Shown one piece after another: positions 28,140-36,799 of a stretch of DNA of 64,000 nt (position 1 is its first letter; the number at the start of each line of letters is the position of its first letter). The position numbers and the translations under genes are program-made. The notes beneath the pieces were generated by a model. The model saw only the letters and a list, made by a program, of their open reading frames with translations, had not been told where the DNA came from and did no database searches. This DNA is from Ruminococcus sp. YRD2003 (GTDB taxonomy: Bacteria; Bacillota; Clostridia; Oscillospirales; Ruminococcaceae). The stretch covers positions 16,573-80,572 of the forward strand of contig FNZT01000016.1 in NCBI GenBank assembly GCA_900109435.1, written 5' to 3'.

Positions 28140-28517
28140 TCAGAAAAACACATCATACCCCGTCGTATCATAGGCGTTTTCAAGGTAGTCTACCTCCGCT
28201 GCGCCGCCGTCAGCAAGCGTGACCTGCGCCGTGTCGAACCGCGGCTGCAATATGCTCGGGGAACGCCGCAGATACTCCGCCGCCGCACGTATCACAAGCC
28301 CCTGCTTGCGCCTGTTCACAGCCTCAAAGCCGCTAACCATGCTGCCGCGTCTGCGGGCTTTGACCTCCACGAACACTATGTAGTCGCCGTTCTCGGCAAT
28401 AATGTCTATCTCTCCGCCCTTTATGCGGAAATTCCGCGATATTATGCGGTATCCGCGCTCTGTGAGATACGCGCAGACACGCTCCTCGCCGAGCCTTCCC
28501 GCCTCGGTCTTAGTCAT
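28140..28517 (-). CDS. yraN: YraN family endonuclease-like protein
   Basis: A 125-residue UPF0102 (YraN) protein with a restriction-endonuclease-like fold of unknown cellular role. GEIDIIA followed by VFVEVKAR is the signature, giving Asp, Glu and Lys of a PD-(D/E)XK site. RLGEERVCAYL is at the N-terminus. The ATG at 28517 overlaps the rnhB stop by eight bases; a GTG nine bases upstream is possible. It follows rnhB as in many Firmicutes. Confidence 0.9.
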   Translation of the reverse strand: MTKTEAGRLGEERVCAYLTERGYRIISRNFRIKGGEIDIIAENGDYIVFVEVKARRRGSMVSGFEAVNRRKQGLVIRAAAEYLRRSPSILQPRFDTAQVTLADGGAAEVDYLENAYDTTGYDVFF

Positions 28518-29139
28518 TGCCGTCACCGAGTATCTTTTTCAGGAACGTGCGGCGATGTACCTCGCTCGGTCCGTATTTTTTCAGCATTTCGCAGTGCAGA
28601 GCCGTTCCGTAGCCCTTGTGCTGCTCGAAGCGGTATTCGGGATATTTAGCCGCTATCTCACGCATATAGCGGTCTCGCGATACCTTCGCGAGCACCGACG
28701 CCGCCGCTATCGAAGCAGACGTCGCGTCGCCCTTTATCACGCACCGTGCCTGACATTCAAGCTCGGGCAGCCTGTTGCCGTCAACAAGCGCAAGGTCGGG
28801 ATTTATGCCAAGTCCGCTGACCGCGCGCTTCATAGCGAGCATGGTCGCATTCAGTATGTTCAGGCGGTCTATCTCCTCGACCGTCGCGGTCGCTACACAG
28901 TACGCCTTCGCCCTCGCGATGACCTCGTCGTAGAGCTTCTCGCGGCGGGTCTCCGATATCTTCTTGCTGTCGTTGAGGTAGTCTATCAGCGTTTCGTCGT
29001 CAAGCACGACTGCCGCCGCATACACGTCGCCTGCGAGAGGTCCGCGCCCTGCCTCGTCAACTCCGCATATTATCGGGAACTCCCTGCGGAGCTCGGTGTC
29101 GTAGTCGAAAAGCTCCTTGTGGAGAATTATTCTTGCCAT
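28510..29139 (-). CDS. rnhB: Ribonuclease HII
   Basis: A 209-residue RNase HII that cuts RNA in RNA-DNA hybrids and removes misincorporated ribonucleotides. GVDEAGRGPLAGDV carries the first acidic residues; SKKISETRRE and LVDGNRLP follow with the other catalytic residues; SIAAASVLAKVSRD is the typical C-terminal block. The start MARIILHKELF is used; a longer in-frame start would overlap rbgA by nearly 400 bases and is rejected. It lies three bases from rbgA and overlaps yraN by eight bases. Confidence 0.95.
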   Translation of the reverse strand: MARIILHKELFDYDTELRREFPIICGVDEAGRGPLAGDVYAAAVVLDDETLIDYLNDSKKISETRREKLYDEVIARAKAYCVATATVEEIDRLNILNATMLAMKRAVSGLGINPDLALVDGNRLPELECQARCVIKGDATSASIAAASVLAKVSRDRYMREIAAKYPEYRFEQHKGYGTALHCEMLKKYGPSEVHRRTFLKKILGDGND

Positions 29140-29141
29140 AG

Positions 29142-30020
29142 TCACTCCTTCGTCGGCGGGAGCTCGAGCGTTATCCTTCCGAGCTTGCCGCTCCTGAACT
29201 CGTCGAGCACCGTTATTGCGGCTCTCTCGGTGTTTATCTCGCCGCCCGATATGACCATTCCGCGCTTCCTGCCGACCTTTTCGAGCAGAGCAAGTCCGTC
29301 GTCGTCGGCGCTGAGCTCTATCTTGTAGCGCTCTGTCAGCGACTGCGGGTAGCTTTCCGCGAGGTGGCTCAGGAGCTTCATCGCGAGCGTTTCGATATCG
29401 AGTATGTCGTCGCTTATCGCGCCCGTGAATGCGAGCCTTACCGCTGCCGACTGGTCCTCGAACTTCGGCCACAATACGCCCGGCATATCGAGGAGCTCGG
29501 TGTTGTCTTGCAGCTTGACCCACTGCTTGGTGCGGGTCACGCCCGGTCTGTCCTCGACCTTCGCGCGCTTGCCTCCCGCAAGCCTGTTTATCAGCGAGCT
29601 CTTGCCCACATTCGGGATACCGAGTATCATCATGCGTATCGGTGCTCCGCCCATCCCGCTCCTTTCGCGCTTCTCCATGAGCTCGCGCAGAACGGTCGCT
29701 TTCAGTGTCGGCATGAGCTTGTTCAGTCCCTTGCCCGACTTGCAGTCCACAGCCAGAGCCGTCACATTTTCCCTTTTAAGGTAATTGACCCACGCAGCTG
29801 TCGCGTTCGCATCGGCGAGGTCGCATTTATTCAGCAGTACGATACGCGGCTTATTCGCGGTGAGCGTGTCTATCTCGGGATTTCGGCTGCTCATAGGCGT
29901 GCGGGCGTCTATCAGCTCCGCGACTGCGTCCACGAGCTTGAGATTGGCACTGATAGCCCTTCTCGTCTTCGCCATATGTCCCGGGAACCACTGTATCGTT
30001 TTTATATCGTTATTATCCAA
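29142..30020 (-). CDS. rbgA: Ribosome biogenesis GTPase RbgA (YlqF)
   Basis: A 292-residue circularly permuted GTPase (G4-G1-G3) needed for 50S maturation in Gram-positive bacteria. IQWFPGHMAKTRR at the N-terminus is the family signature; the G4 motif is LLNKCDLAD, G1 is GIPNVGKSSLIN and G3 is LLDMPGVLWP. The C-terminal region carries EKVGRKRG, typical of RbgA. It lies between the Nudix gene and rnhB; gene order rplS-lepB-rbgA-rnhB-yraN is standard, with a second lepB and a Nudix gene added here. Confidence 0.95.
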   Translation of the reverse strand: MDNNDIKTIQWFPGHMAKTRRAISANLKLVDAVAELIDARTPMSSRNPEIDTLTANKPRIVLLNKCDLADANATAAWVNYLKRENVTALAVDCKSGKGLNKLMPTLKATVLRELMEKRERSGMGGAPIRMMILGIPNVGKSSLINRLAGGKRAKVEDRPGVTRTKQWVKLQDNTELLDMPGVLWPKFEDQSAAVRLAFTGAISDDILDIETLAMKLLSHLAESYPQSLTERYKIELSADDDGLALLEKVGRKRGMVISGGEINTERAAITVLDEFRSGKLGRITLELPPTKE

Positions 30021-30035
30021 AGCAAACTCCTTCGT

Positions 30036-30491
30036 TTACAGCTTTATCTCACCACTTATGAGCCTGTCGATTATCGCCTTTGCCCGCGATTCGAGCTTTG
30101 GCAGGCAGTCAAGCGGGAAGAATCTCAGTTCGGTGCTCTCACCGTCGTTGATGTTAAGCCTTCCGCTGTAATTTCTTACGCGGTACAGTGCGATAATAGT
30201 GTCCACCTCATCGCCGTTTGGGTAAGAGTAATGGTATGCATCTCCCGACAGCACTGCAACCAGCTCAAGAGCGTCTGCATCAAGGTCTGTTTCCTCCTTG
30301 AGTTCCCTGACAGCGCACTCCTCGAGCGTTTCGCCGAGCTCCTTGCCGCCGCCCGGAATGCCCCAGTCGCCTGTGTCGCTCCTCAAATTCAGCAGAAGCT
30401 CGCCCTTCTCATTGAAAACGAGCACCGTCGCACCTGCATATATTATCGGGTCGTGACCAACCTTTTTCCTAATTTCGGATATGTAACTCAT
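30036..30491 (-). CDS. Nudix hydrolase
   Basis: A 151-residue Nudix hydrolase. The Nudix box reads GKELGETLEECAVRELKEET (about residues 49-68), with the REXXEE core as RELKEE, so it should hydrolyse a nucleoside diphosphate linked to another group. Substrate cannot be read from sequence. The N-terminal SYISEIRKKVGHDPII is typical of a Firmicutes subgroup annotated as ADP-ribose or MutT-like enzymes. It is inserted between lepB and rbgA. Confidence 0.9.
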   Translation of the reverse strand: MSYISEIRKKVGHDPIIYAGATVLVFNEKGELLLNLRSDTGDWGIPGGGKELGETLEECAVRELKEETDLDADALELVAVLSGDAYHYSYPNGDEVDTIIALYRVRNYSGRLNINDGESTELRFFPLDCLPKLESRAKAIIDRLISGEIKL

Positions 30492-30509
30492 ATCGCTCTC
30501 CTGTATGTC

Positions 30510-31115
30510 TCAGTCAACAGCTCCGAAGCTCGCGAACGGGTAGAATCTCAGCAGGACTGTGCCTACCACGCTCCCCTCGGGGACGAAGCCTATCTCCGAC
30601 GAGCGGCTGTCCTTCGAGACAGAGCGGTGGTCGCCCATAACGAAAATGTATCCTTCGGGCACGGTTATCGGGTACTTGCCCGTGAATGCGCCGCCGTCAG
30701 CGTGGGTGAGCCCGAGGCGGACGTAGTCCTCACGGAGCTTTTCGCCGTCGACGTACACTGTGCCTTTCGTGAAGTCGATATCTATGGTCTGACCTCCGCG
30801 GGCTATCACGCGCTTTACGATTATATCGTTCACACCCTTGCCCTCTGCGACCGAGCCGTCCTCGGCGAAAGTGTAGCTGTTTTTCGCATCAATGAGGATA
30901 ATGTCGCCGTTTTCAGGCTTCTTGTCGAGCAGGTTCACCAGCACCTTATCGTTCGGCATCAGCGTATTCTCCATTGAGCCGCCCTTTATCGAGGCTATCC
31001 GCAGTATGTACGTAAATACCAATGTCACAACAAAAAAAGTTATGACAAGGGTCTCTGCGATGTCGGCTAAGCCGCTGCGCGGAGACCTTTTGCTGCTGTC
31101 GGGGACCTCAGTCAT
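30510..31115 (-). CDS. lepB: Signal peptidase I, first copy
   Basis: A 201-residue type I signal peptidase. One N-terminal membrane helix (about 20-40) is followed by the catalytic Ser in IKGGSMENTLMPND (about residue 48) and Lys in IVKRVIARGGQTIDI. The C-terminal MGDHRSVSKDSR is the usual box E. It is the second of two neighbouring signal peptidase genes; the start overlaps the stop of the other by eight bases. Two SPase I enzymes may differ in substrate choice. The N-terminus is short and carries a Ser/Pro-rich stretch. Confidence 0.93.
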   Translation of the reverse strand: MTEVPDSSKRSPRSGLADIAETLVITFFVVTLVFTYILRIASIKGGSMENTLMPNDKVLVNLLDKKPENGDIILIDAKNSYTFAEDGSVAEGKGVNDIIVKRVIARGGQTIDIDFTKGTVYVDGEKLREDYVRLGLTHADGGAFTGKYPITVPEGYIFVMGDHRSVSKDSRSSEIGFVPEGSVVGTVLLRFYPFASFGAVD

Positions 31116-31809
31116 TCTCGGGTCCCTTCCATGAATCTGTCAGTATGTCGAAATCTTTCAGCGGCGAGTATCTCACGAGAGCCTTGCCGTATATCTGGTT
31201 CTTTTTCACAAGTCCGACGCTTCTTGCTCGGCTGTCGGTGGAATGATTGCGGTTGTCGCCCATTACGAAGTAGTAGCCATCGGGTATGGTTATCGGGTAC
31301 TGGTCCGTGAATGCGCCGTAGCCGATATCGGTGGTCTCTGCTCCGCTGTTGATGTAGGGCTCGTTGAGCACCTTGTCGTCTACGATGACCTTGCCTTCCC
31401 TGATATCTACGGTCTGACCGCCCTTTGCGATGACGCGCTTGATTATGCACTCGCCTATCGCGCTCGAAGTCCTTTCGTCGGGGATATAGGGCTCGCCGTT
31501 TTCGTCAAGGAGGTAGTTCACGTCCTTGTTGATAACGAGGATATCGCCGTAGTCAACGTCGAAAAACACCGTAGACATGAATATCTTGTCGGTGTTGTTG
31601 AGCGACGGGTCGTAGTCCTTGTTAAGGGTGGGCACCATTGAGTGTCCTACGATATTTACGGGGTGGAGTATGTAGGTGAACACCATTACTATGACGAACA
31701 CCGTCACGAGTGTGGACTCGATTATCTCGATTATGTCGTTGAGCAGGCTCGTCTTCTTCTCGGGAGCTTCTTCCTGCTTGTTCTCTATCTTTTCGTTATT
31801 GTTTTCCAT
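31108..31809 (-). CDS. lepB: Signal peptidase I, second copy
   Basis: A 233-residue type I signal peptidase with an acidic N-terminal tail (ENNNEKIENKQEEAPEKK), a membrane helix, the catalytic Ser in IVGHSMVPTL and the catalytic Lys in IIKRVIAKGGQTVDI. It has MGDNRNHSTDSR near the C-terminus. GAGG stands seven bases before the ATG. It lies about 115 bp downstream of rplS, with the rplS terminator between, and overlaps the second copy by eight bases. The two copies are related but clearly different in sequence, so the duplication is old. Confidence 0.94.
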   Translation of the reverse strand: MENNNEKIENKQEEAPEKKTSLLNDIIEIIESTLVTVFVIVMVFTYILHPVNIVGHSMVPTLNKDYDPSLNNTDKIFMSTVFFDVDYGDILVINKDVNYLLDENGEPYIPDERTSSAIGECIIKRVIAKGGQTVDIREGKVIVDDKVLNEPYINSGAETTDIGYGAFTDQYPITIPDGYYFVMGDNRNHSTDSRARSVGLVKKNQIYGKALVRYSPLKDFDILTDSWKGPEND

Positions 31810-31841
31810 AACGTGACCTCGCTGAAATAGAAATATGTAGC

Positions 31842-31863
31842 AAAAAAGGGACTTTGCGTCCCT
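31842..31863 (-). terminator. Intrinsic terminator of rplS
   Basis: On the minus strand a stem AGGGAC-GCAAA-GTCCCT is followed by a T-run (TTTTTT). A second strong stem (CTGCCGACA/TGTCGGCAG, 31880-31902) lies closer to rplS. Confidence 0.8.
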
Positions 31864-31923
31864 CGAGGATTAGTCCGTCCTGCCGACAGCAAGTGTCGGC
31901 AGATACGGTCTTTACCGCCGCTC

Positions 31924-32268
31924 TTAGCGGATCTGTTCCTTGACCTTTGCAGCCTTACCAACTCTGTCTCTGAGGTAGTAGAGCTTAGCTCTGCGGACTT
32001 TACCGCTTCTTACGATCTCTACCTTGTCAACAACAGGTGAGTGGAGAGGGAATACTCTCTCGATGCCGCAGCCGTGTGCAACACGTCTTACTGTGAAGGT
32101 CTCGCTGATGCCGCCGTGCTTCTTGGCGATAACTGTTCCCTCAAAGACCTGTATACGGCTCTTGTCGCCTTCCTTGATCCTTACGTGAACCTTGATGGTG
32201 TCACCGATGTTGAAAGCGGGAACGTTTTCCTTCATGCTCGATTCGCTGATGAGTTTGAGTGCATCCAT
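31924..32268 (-). CDS. rplS: 50S ribosomal protein L19
   Basis: A 114-residue L19 protein of the large ribosomal subunit. The start [10 protein letters not shown], the [17 protein letters not shown] segment and the C-terminal [20 protein letters not shown] are characteristic. Length is normal. It has a good ribosome-binding site and a long leader of about 220 nt between a strong promoter (32498-32526) and the start, which may be an L19-type autoregulatory leader. Confidence 0.97.
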   Translation of the reverse strand: MDALKLISESSMKENVPAFNIGDTIKVHVRIKEGDKSRIQVFEGTVIAKKHGGISETFTVRRVAHGCGIERVFPLHSPVVDKVEIVRSGKVRRAKLYYLRDRVGKAAKVKEQIR

Positions 32269-32490
32269 TTTAATTTCCTCCTAAAATTTCCGAACATTCT
32301 TACCCGTTCCGTGCGATGAGTTCAGCATACTGCATTGCACGGGAAAATATATGAAAATGTGTGAGACTGTCACACGAGCCGCTTTCGCAGCCTCTGCATA
32401 AGCAGGTATCGGGCAGCGGACTATCCGATTTAATGTCTTTCGGCATTAACCCTCGACCGTATGTGAGATATACGGACGGAATTTCAAATG
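32269..32490 (-). ncRNA. Long structured leader of rplS, possible L19 leader
   Basis: About 220 nt of untranslated RNA between the promoter and rplS. Hairpins visible on the minus strand include CCGTATAT/ATACGG, TTAATGCCG-AAAG-ACATTAA, and CCGTGCAATGC/GCACGG near the start codon. Firmicutes L19 genes often have an autoregulatory leader. Identity with the known L19 leader family was not tested, and an open frame across it has no ribosome-binding site. Confidence 0.5.
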
Positions 32491-32497
32491 CTTTTAT

Positions 32498-32526
32498 ATC
32501 ATACCACACTTTGGCATAAAATGCAA
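32498..32526 (-). promoter_or_regulatory. Sigma-A promoter of rplS-lepB
   Basis: TTGCAT, 17-nt spacer, TATGAT on the minus strand. Confidence 0.8.
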
Positions 32527-32568
32527 GCGATTTTTCAAAAAAACATATTTAATTTATTGTTCTCCCGC

Positions 32569-32639
32569 TGTAGGGGCGAGTTCCGCTCGCCCGCATATTG
32601 CGGTCAAACACAGTCGGGCGCACGGAATGCGCCCCTACA
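32569..32639. repeat. TGTAGGGGCG palindromic repeat, copy 3
   Basis: A 71 bp copy directly at the 3' end of the methyltransferase gene. Confidence 0.85.
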
Positions 32640-32641
32640 GG

Positions 32642-33433
32642 CTATTTTTTCCGCAGCACAGCCATTGCCGCGTGGTGGAGAATGTCGAACTCCGCGGGCG
32701 CCGTTCTTTCGAGCATTTCCATGTGCTCGCGCTCCCATGCGGCGGTCTCCTCGGGCGTGAGTGAGGCTCCGACGCCGCGGCACGCCTTCATCCTGCCGTT
32801 CCAACTCTCGCGCGTGAAGTGTACAGGCAGGTCGTAGTCCTCGCTGACCTCGACCTCGAAGTATCTCTCCGCTGCTTCGGGTATGTACACGGGCTTGCGC
32901 TCGTAGCCTGCTCCCGTCCACTTCGGATTGTATTTCAGCACGAGCTCCTCGCTCACTTTGGCAAGGGCGTCGTCTTCGGGCACCCATGCCATGAACAGGA
33001 TAACGAGCCGTCCGCCGTCTTTCAGCAGGCGTGCGAGCTTCGGCATAACGACGTCATAATCAAAGTAAAAAAAGCACTGGCACGCCGTTATCACGTCGAA
33101 TGAGCCGTCGGGGAAGTCGAGCTCCTCTGCGGACGAGACTACGTAGTCTATGTCCATTCTGCCCTCTTCGGCAAGACGCTTAGCCTGCGCTATCTGGTTC
33201 TCCGAGATATCGGAGCCGACCCACTCCGCACCGTAATGGTACATCGCACGGGGAACTACGCCCGTTCCCGTGCCGAGGTCAAGCACGCGCTGTCCGCGGA
33301 CGCATAGTCCGTGCTCTGCGACTTTATCAAAGAAAACAGGCGGGTAAATATCGCGGTATTTAGCGTAGTCGGACGAGGTGCGTCCCCAGTCGAACGCCTT
33401 TCCGCCGTCTATGTTTTGGCTGAATATGTCCAT
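32642..33433 (-). CDS. Class I SAM-dependent methyltransferase
   Basis: A 263-residue methyltransferase of the UbiE/Methyltransf_11 type. Motif I is VLDLGTGTGVVP at about residues 50-61, followed by GSDISENQIAQA and DVITACQCFFYFD. The N-terminus has DWGRTSSDYAKYRDIYPP, typical of a Firmicutes group with unknown substrate. The stop abuts a palindromic repeat, and another copy of the repeat lies upstream (33461-33531). Confidence 0.85.
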   Translation of the reverse strand: MDIFSQNIDGGKAFDWGRTSSDYAKYRDIYPPVFFDKVAEHGLCVRGQRVLDLGTGTGVVPRAMYHYGAEWVGSDISENQIAQAKRLAEEGRMDIDYVVSSAEELDFPDGSFDVITACQCFFYFDYDVVMPKLARLLKDGGRLVILFMAWVPEDDALAKVSEELVLKYNPKWTGAGYERKPVYIPEAAERYFEVEVSEDYDLPVHFTRESWNGRMKACRGVGASLTPEETAAWEREHMEMLERTAPAEFDILHHAAMAVLRKK

Positions 33434-33460
33434 TTATATCTGCTCCTTTCAACGTTAAAC

Positions 33461-33571
33461 TGTAGGGGCGAGTTCCGCTCGCCCGAAAGCTAAATCCTTG
33501 TCAAGACGGGCGCACGGAATGCGCCCCTACAATAACTTCGTACCGCACGGGCGGATAATATCCGCCCCTAC
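33461..33571. repeat. TGTAGGGGCG palindromic repeat, copy 4 with extra half
   Basis: A full copy at 33461-33531 plus a half element (GGGCGGATAATATCCGCCCC) at 33549-33571. Confidence 0.8.
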
Positions 33572-34224
33572 TCGAAAACGGTGTTGTCCGCGCACAGGAT
33601 TGCCGTGCGGCGGATATCCGCGGGCTCAAAAGCTGTGTCCGTGACGTTTTTCAAAGCCTCTATGAACAGCGTGGGATTGTAGTTCGTCTGTGTGCCCGCG
33701 GGCAGGTACATCGTGATGTCAACCGAATGCCCCGTGTCCGTACAGGTCAGGAGCTCCGTATCGGGTTTGATATCTACCGTCTTTACGCCCTTTTTCGTCT
33801 TCTTTTCTATGAGTATCTCGGGCGCCGCAATAAGGCTCTGTACCGCTTCGTACAGCCCTGCGGAGTCCTCCGTCACAAGCGAGAATGCGTACTCAGCCTT
33901 GGCTATCGCTGTTATCTTCTGCTTCTGCTCCGCGACCTTCACTATCCGCATACCCTCGGGCATTACCGCATTCAGCGCGTCGCGTATCGCCTCCATCGAC
34001 ATATCATCGTCGGTGATGTTGAAGTCCAGTATCTCGCAGCTGCTCTCGAATCCCAGCGACAATGCCAGTGCGAAGCTGTAGTAGGGGTGCGGATTGAAGC
34101 CCTCTGTGTACCATATCGGTATGCGTGAACGCCTGAATGTACGCAGCATACAGCGGTTCAGGTCAAGGTGGGAGATGTACTTCGCACGCCCCTTTTTCTC
34201 AAACGTTGCTCTGACTCTTAGCAA
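33568..34224 (-). CDS. Radical SAM-linked protein (DUF2344, TIGR03936)
   Basis: A 218-residue protein of the TIGR03936/DUF2344 family. Signature segments are KYISHLDLNRCMLRTFRRS, then PIWYTEGFNPHPYYSFALAL and LPAGTQTNYNPTLFIEA. In almost all genomes it sits beside, or is fused to, the TIGR03960 radical SAM protein; here it overlaps the radical SAM stop by about 26 bases. A role in modifying a macromolecule (RNA or protein) has been proposed for the pair, without proof. Its start TTG/ATG choice is not critical because MLRVRATFEKKG matches family starts. Confidence 0.9.
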   Translation of the reverse strand: MLRVRATFEKKGRAKYISHLDLNRCMLRTFRRSRIPIWYTEGFNPHPYYSFALALSLGFESSCEILDFNITDDDMSMEAIRDALNAVMPEGMRIVKVAEQKQKITAIAKAEYAFSLVTEDSAGLYEAVQSLIAAPEILIEKKTKKGVKTVDIKPDTELLTCTDTGHSVDITMYLPAGTQTNYNPTLFIEALKNVTDTAFEPADIRRTAILCADNTVFE

Positions 34225-36061
34225 AGCATTCCCTCCCCACTTTCTTGTTTACTCCGCAGCCCGAACACCTCTGACGGCAGTTCGGAGTCGTTTTTGACTC
34301 GTGTGCTGTCTTGTTCTCGCGTACGAGAAATGCCTTGTCCACGAGGTAGTCGAGGTGGTCCCACGGCAGTATCTCGTCATATTCAAAGCGGCGGTTCGCG
34401 TAGAACGACGGGTCTATGCCGCAGTCCGCGAACGCCTCCAGCCACAGGTCGGGCTTGAAGTATTCCTCCCAGCTGTCGAACTTGCAGCCCTTCTTCCACG
34501 CCGCGTATATCGCGGGACACAGCCTTCTGTCGCCCTTCGCCAGTATGACTTCGAGCATACTTACGTTCGGGTCGTGGTAGCTTATCTTTATCTTCTTGCT
34601 CTTGGTCGAGCCGAGCAGCAGCTTCTGCTTGTGCTCGACCATTTCACGCGTGTCCTGCGGCTCGAACTCGAACGGTGTGAACGGCTTAGGTACAAACGTT
34701 GCACAGCTCACCGAAACCTGCACGCCCTTGCCGCGCGGTCTGTCCTCGATGCTGTAGAAGAGGTCGACGATACGCTGCGCGAGCTCCGCTATGCCGACGA
34801 TGTCCTCATCTGTTTCGGTCGGAAGCCCCATCATGAAGTAGAGCTTGACGCTGCTGTAGCCGCCCTCAAAGGCGATGCGGCAGGTGTTCATTATCTCCTC
34901 CTCGGAGACGTTCTTGTTGATGACGTCGCGGAGGCGCTGTGTGCCGCCCTCAGCCGCAAATGTGAGCCCGCTCTTGCGCACCTTCTTTATCTTGTTGAGC
35001 AGCGATTCCGAGAAGTTGTCCACTCGCAGCGACGGCAGCGACAGGTTGATGCGCTCGCCCGCCGTGTAGTCGATTAGCTTCGAGAGCATATTGTCGATGT
35101 CGGAATGGTCGCTCGTACTCAACGACGCGAGCGAGACTTCGTCGTAGCCTGTGTTCTCGCACAGGCACTTGGTCTGCTCGTATATCGTATCTGCCGATTT
35201 TTCGCGGAATGGACGGTATATGAAGCCCGCCTGACAAAAACGGCAGCCGCGTATGCAGCCGCGCAGCACCTCAACGGACACGCGGTCGTGGACTATCTCC
35301 GTGAACGGGACAACGAAATTCTTCGGGTAGTAGACCTTGTCGTAGTCGCGGATTATGCGCTTTTGTACGGTCGCGGGTATGCCCTCGTCTACGTCGAGGC
35401 GGTCTATCGTGCCGTCCTCCTTGTAGGCGAAGTGATAGAACTGCGGCACGTATACTCCGCCTATCTGTGCGGCGGCACGCAGGAACTCCTGCCTCGTCGC
35501 GCCCTTCCGCTTCATCTCGAGGTAGAGGTCCATGAGCTCGAGGTTGACCTCCTCGCCCTCGCCGAGCACGAACAGGTCGAAGAAGTCAGCGAGCGGTTCG
35601 GGATTGCACACGCACGGTCCTCCCGCAATGACTATCTGTGTGAGCTCCTGCGGTCTGTCTTTCGCGAATATCGGTATGCCCGCGAGGTCGAGCATATTCA
35701 GTATGTTCGCGTAGGAGAGCTCGTACTGCAATGTGAAGCCGATGAAGTCAAAATCGCGTATGGGGTCGAGGCTCTCGAGGGCGTAGAGCGGGATGCCGTT
35801 CGCGCGCATTATCGCCTCAAAGTCCTCCGAAGGCGCAAAGCAGCGCTCGCACCAGTAATTCTCACGCTCGTTCGTCAGCGAGTACAGTATCTTCATGCCG
35901 AGGTGCGACATTCCGATGTCGTATGTATCGGGGAAGCAGAACGCGAAGCGGACATCAACCTTCGACTTGTCCTTTATCACGCTACCGACCTCACCGCCTA
36001 TGTAGCGCGAGGGCTTCTGCACCTCGAGAAGGTGCTTCTCAATTTTTGCTTTTAAGTCCAT
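34199..36061 (-). CDS. Radical SAM protein, TIGR03960 family
   Basis: A 620-residue protein with a B12-binding-like N-terminal region and a radical SAM domain. The cluster motif is CIRGCRFC (about residues 267-274); most members have CTRGCRFC. Family marks are FAFCFPDTYDIGMSHLG near the start and VSVSCATFVPKPFTPFEFEP later. The C-terminal CRQRCSGCGVN is typical. The start MDLKAKIEKH is chosen because GGTGGA lies a few bases upstream; a longer start is unlikely. It is paired with the DUF2344 gene downstream. Confidence 0.93.
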   Translation of the reverse strand: MDLKAKIEKHLLEVQKPSRYIGGEVGSVIKDKSKVDVRFAFCFPDTYDIGMSHLGMKILYSLTNERENYWCERCFAPSEDFEAIMRANGIPLYALESLDPIRDFDFIGFTLQYELSYANILNMLDLAGIPIFAKDRPQELTQIVIAGGPCVCNPEPLADFFDLFVLGEGEEVNLELMDLYLEMKRKGATRQEFLRAAAQIGGVYVPQFYHFAYKEDGTIDRLDVDEGIPATVQKRIIRDYDKVYYPKNFVVPFTEIVHDRVSVEVLRGCIRGCRFCQAGFIYRPFREKSADTIYEQTKCLCENTGYDEVSLASLSTSDHSDIDNMLSKLIDYTAGERINLSLPSLRVDNFSESLLNKIKKVRKSGLTFAAEGGTQRLRDVINKNVSEEEIMNTCRIAFEGGYSSVKLYFMMGLPTETDEDIVGIAELAQRIVDLFYSIEDRPRGKGVQVSVSCATFVPKPFTPFEFEPQDTREMVEHKQKLLLGSTKSKKIKISYHDPNVSMLEVILAKGDRRLCPAIYAAWKKGCKFDSWEEYFKPDLWLEAFADCGIDPSFYANRRFEYDEILPWDHLDYLVDKAFLVRENKTAHESKTTPNCRQRCSGCGVNKKVGRECFAKSQSNV

Positions 36062-36090
36062 ATATCCACCTTTGGGTATCATCAAATATG

Positions 36091-36157
36091 TGTAGGGGAC
36101 GGCGTCCTCGACGTCCCGCAAATCAATTGCCTGTAGGGGCGGATATCATCCGCCCTG
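36091..36157. repeat. TGTAGGGGAC / TGTAGGGGCG repeat, copy 5
   Basis: Two half-elements, GGGGACGGCGTCCTCGACGTCC and TGTAGGGGCGGATATCATCC, in tandem between the radical SAM gene and cdd. Confidence 0.7.
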
Positions 36158-36167
36158 TCTGTTCATT

Positions 36168-36548
36168 TTACAGCGTGAAGCGCATGGGCAGGAAGTCCGA
36201 GAGCCTGAACCAGCCGTTCGACAGTATCACCGCAAGTTCGTCGCCGCAGAACTCGCTAAGAACTTGCAGACACGCTCCGCACGGCGGGCAGGGCTTGGAG
36301 AAGTCACGCGTGGAGCTGCCCGCTATCGCGATAGCCTTGAACTGCGTCACACCCTCCGATACCGCCTTGAACACAGCCGTGCGCTCGGCACAGTTCGTCA
36401 GCGAATATGACGCGTTTTCGATATTGCAGCCCGTGAATACCCGCCCGTCCGACGACATCAGCGCCGCTCCGACGCGGAAGTGCGAGTAGGGGCTGTACGA
36501 CTTTTCGGCAGCCTTTACGGCTGCGGCAAAGAGCTCCTTGTCCGTCAT
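36168..36548 (-). CDS. cdd: Cytidine deaminase
   Basis: A 126-residue homotetrameric-type cytidine deaminase for pyrimidine salvage. The zinc site is seen as TNCAERTAVFKA (Cys and catalytic Glu) and PCPPCGACLQVLSEF (two Cys). SYSPYSHFRVGAAL is near the N-terminus. The length is typical of the short Firmicutes enzyme. Its ATG overlaps the stop of the upstream DUF896 gene (ATGA). Confidence 0.95.
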   Translation of the reverse strand: MTDKELFAAAVKAAEKSYSPYSHFRVGAALMSSDGRVFTGCNIENASYSLTNCAERTAVFKAVSEGVTQFKAIAIAGSSTRDFSKPCPPCGACLQVLSEFCGDELAVILSNGWFRLSDFLPMRFTL

Positions 36549-36751
36549 TTTTTGCCGCCTCCGACCTTGTGCTTCTTTCCGTCGGGAGTCATGATGTAGG
36601 TGTGCTCGAGCTGCTGCATGAGATTGCCCGTCACGGAGGCGCGGTACTCGTTGCGGAGCTCGGTCTGCTCGGCTTTTTCGGCTTCGGTGAGTCCCTCCGC
36701 CTTTGATTTGCGCGCGAGCTCGTTTATGCGGTCTATTTTTTTCTGTTCCAT
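36545..36751 (-). CDS. DUF896 (YnzC) family protein
   Basis: A 68-residue DUF896 protein. The segment IDRINELARKSKAEGLTEAE, then EQTELRNEYRASVTGNL, is the family core. The N-terminal helical hairpin is highly charged; a function in DNA damage or cell morphology has been suggested for relatives but is not settled. The start MEQKKIDRI is preceded by GAGG. It is the first gene of a two-gene operon with cdd and has a perfect consensus promoter. Confidence 0.88.
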   Translation of the reverse strand: MEQKKIDRINELARKSKAEGLTEAEKAEQTELRNEYRASVTGNLMQQLEHTYIMTPDGKKHKVGGGKK

Positions 36752-36799
36752 GATAACCTCGCTGACCTTCCGCATTCTGCGGAAAATGTAGTTATTGTA

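Noticed and set aside
28517-28526. GTG start nine bases before the yraN ATG
   Set aside because: The ATG at 28517 overlaps the rnhB stop by eight bases, as expected for coupling; the GTG adds only three residues and cannot be excluded.
32300-32509. Small open frame upstream of rplS
   Set aside because: It overlaps the strong rplS promoter and the structured leader, lacks a ribosome-binding site, and its residues are those of a random AT-rich/GC-rich mix.
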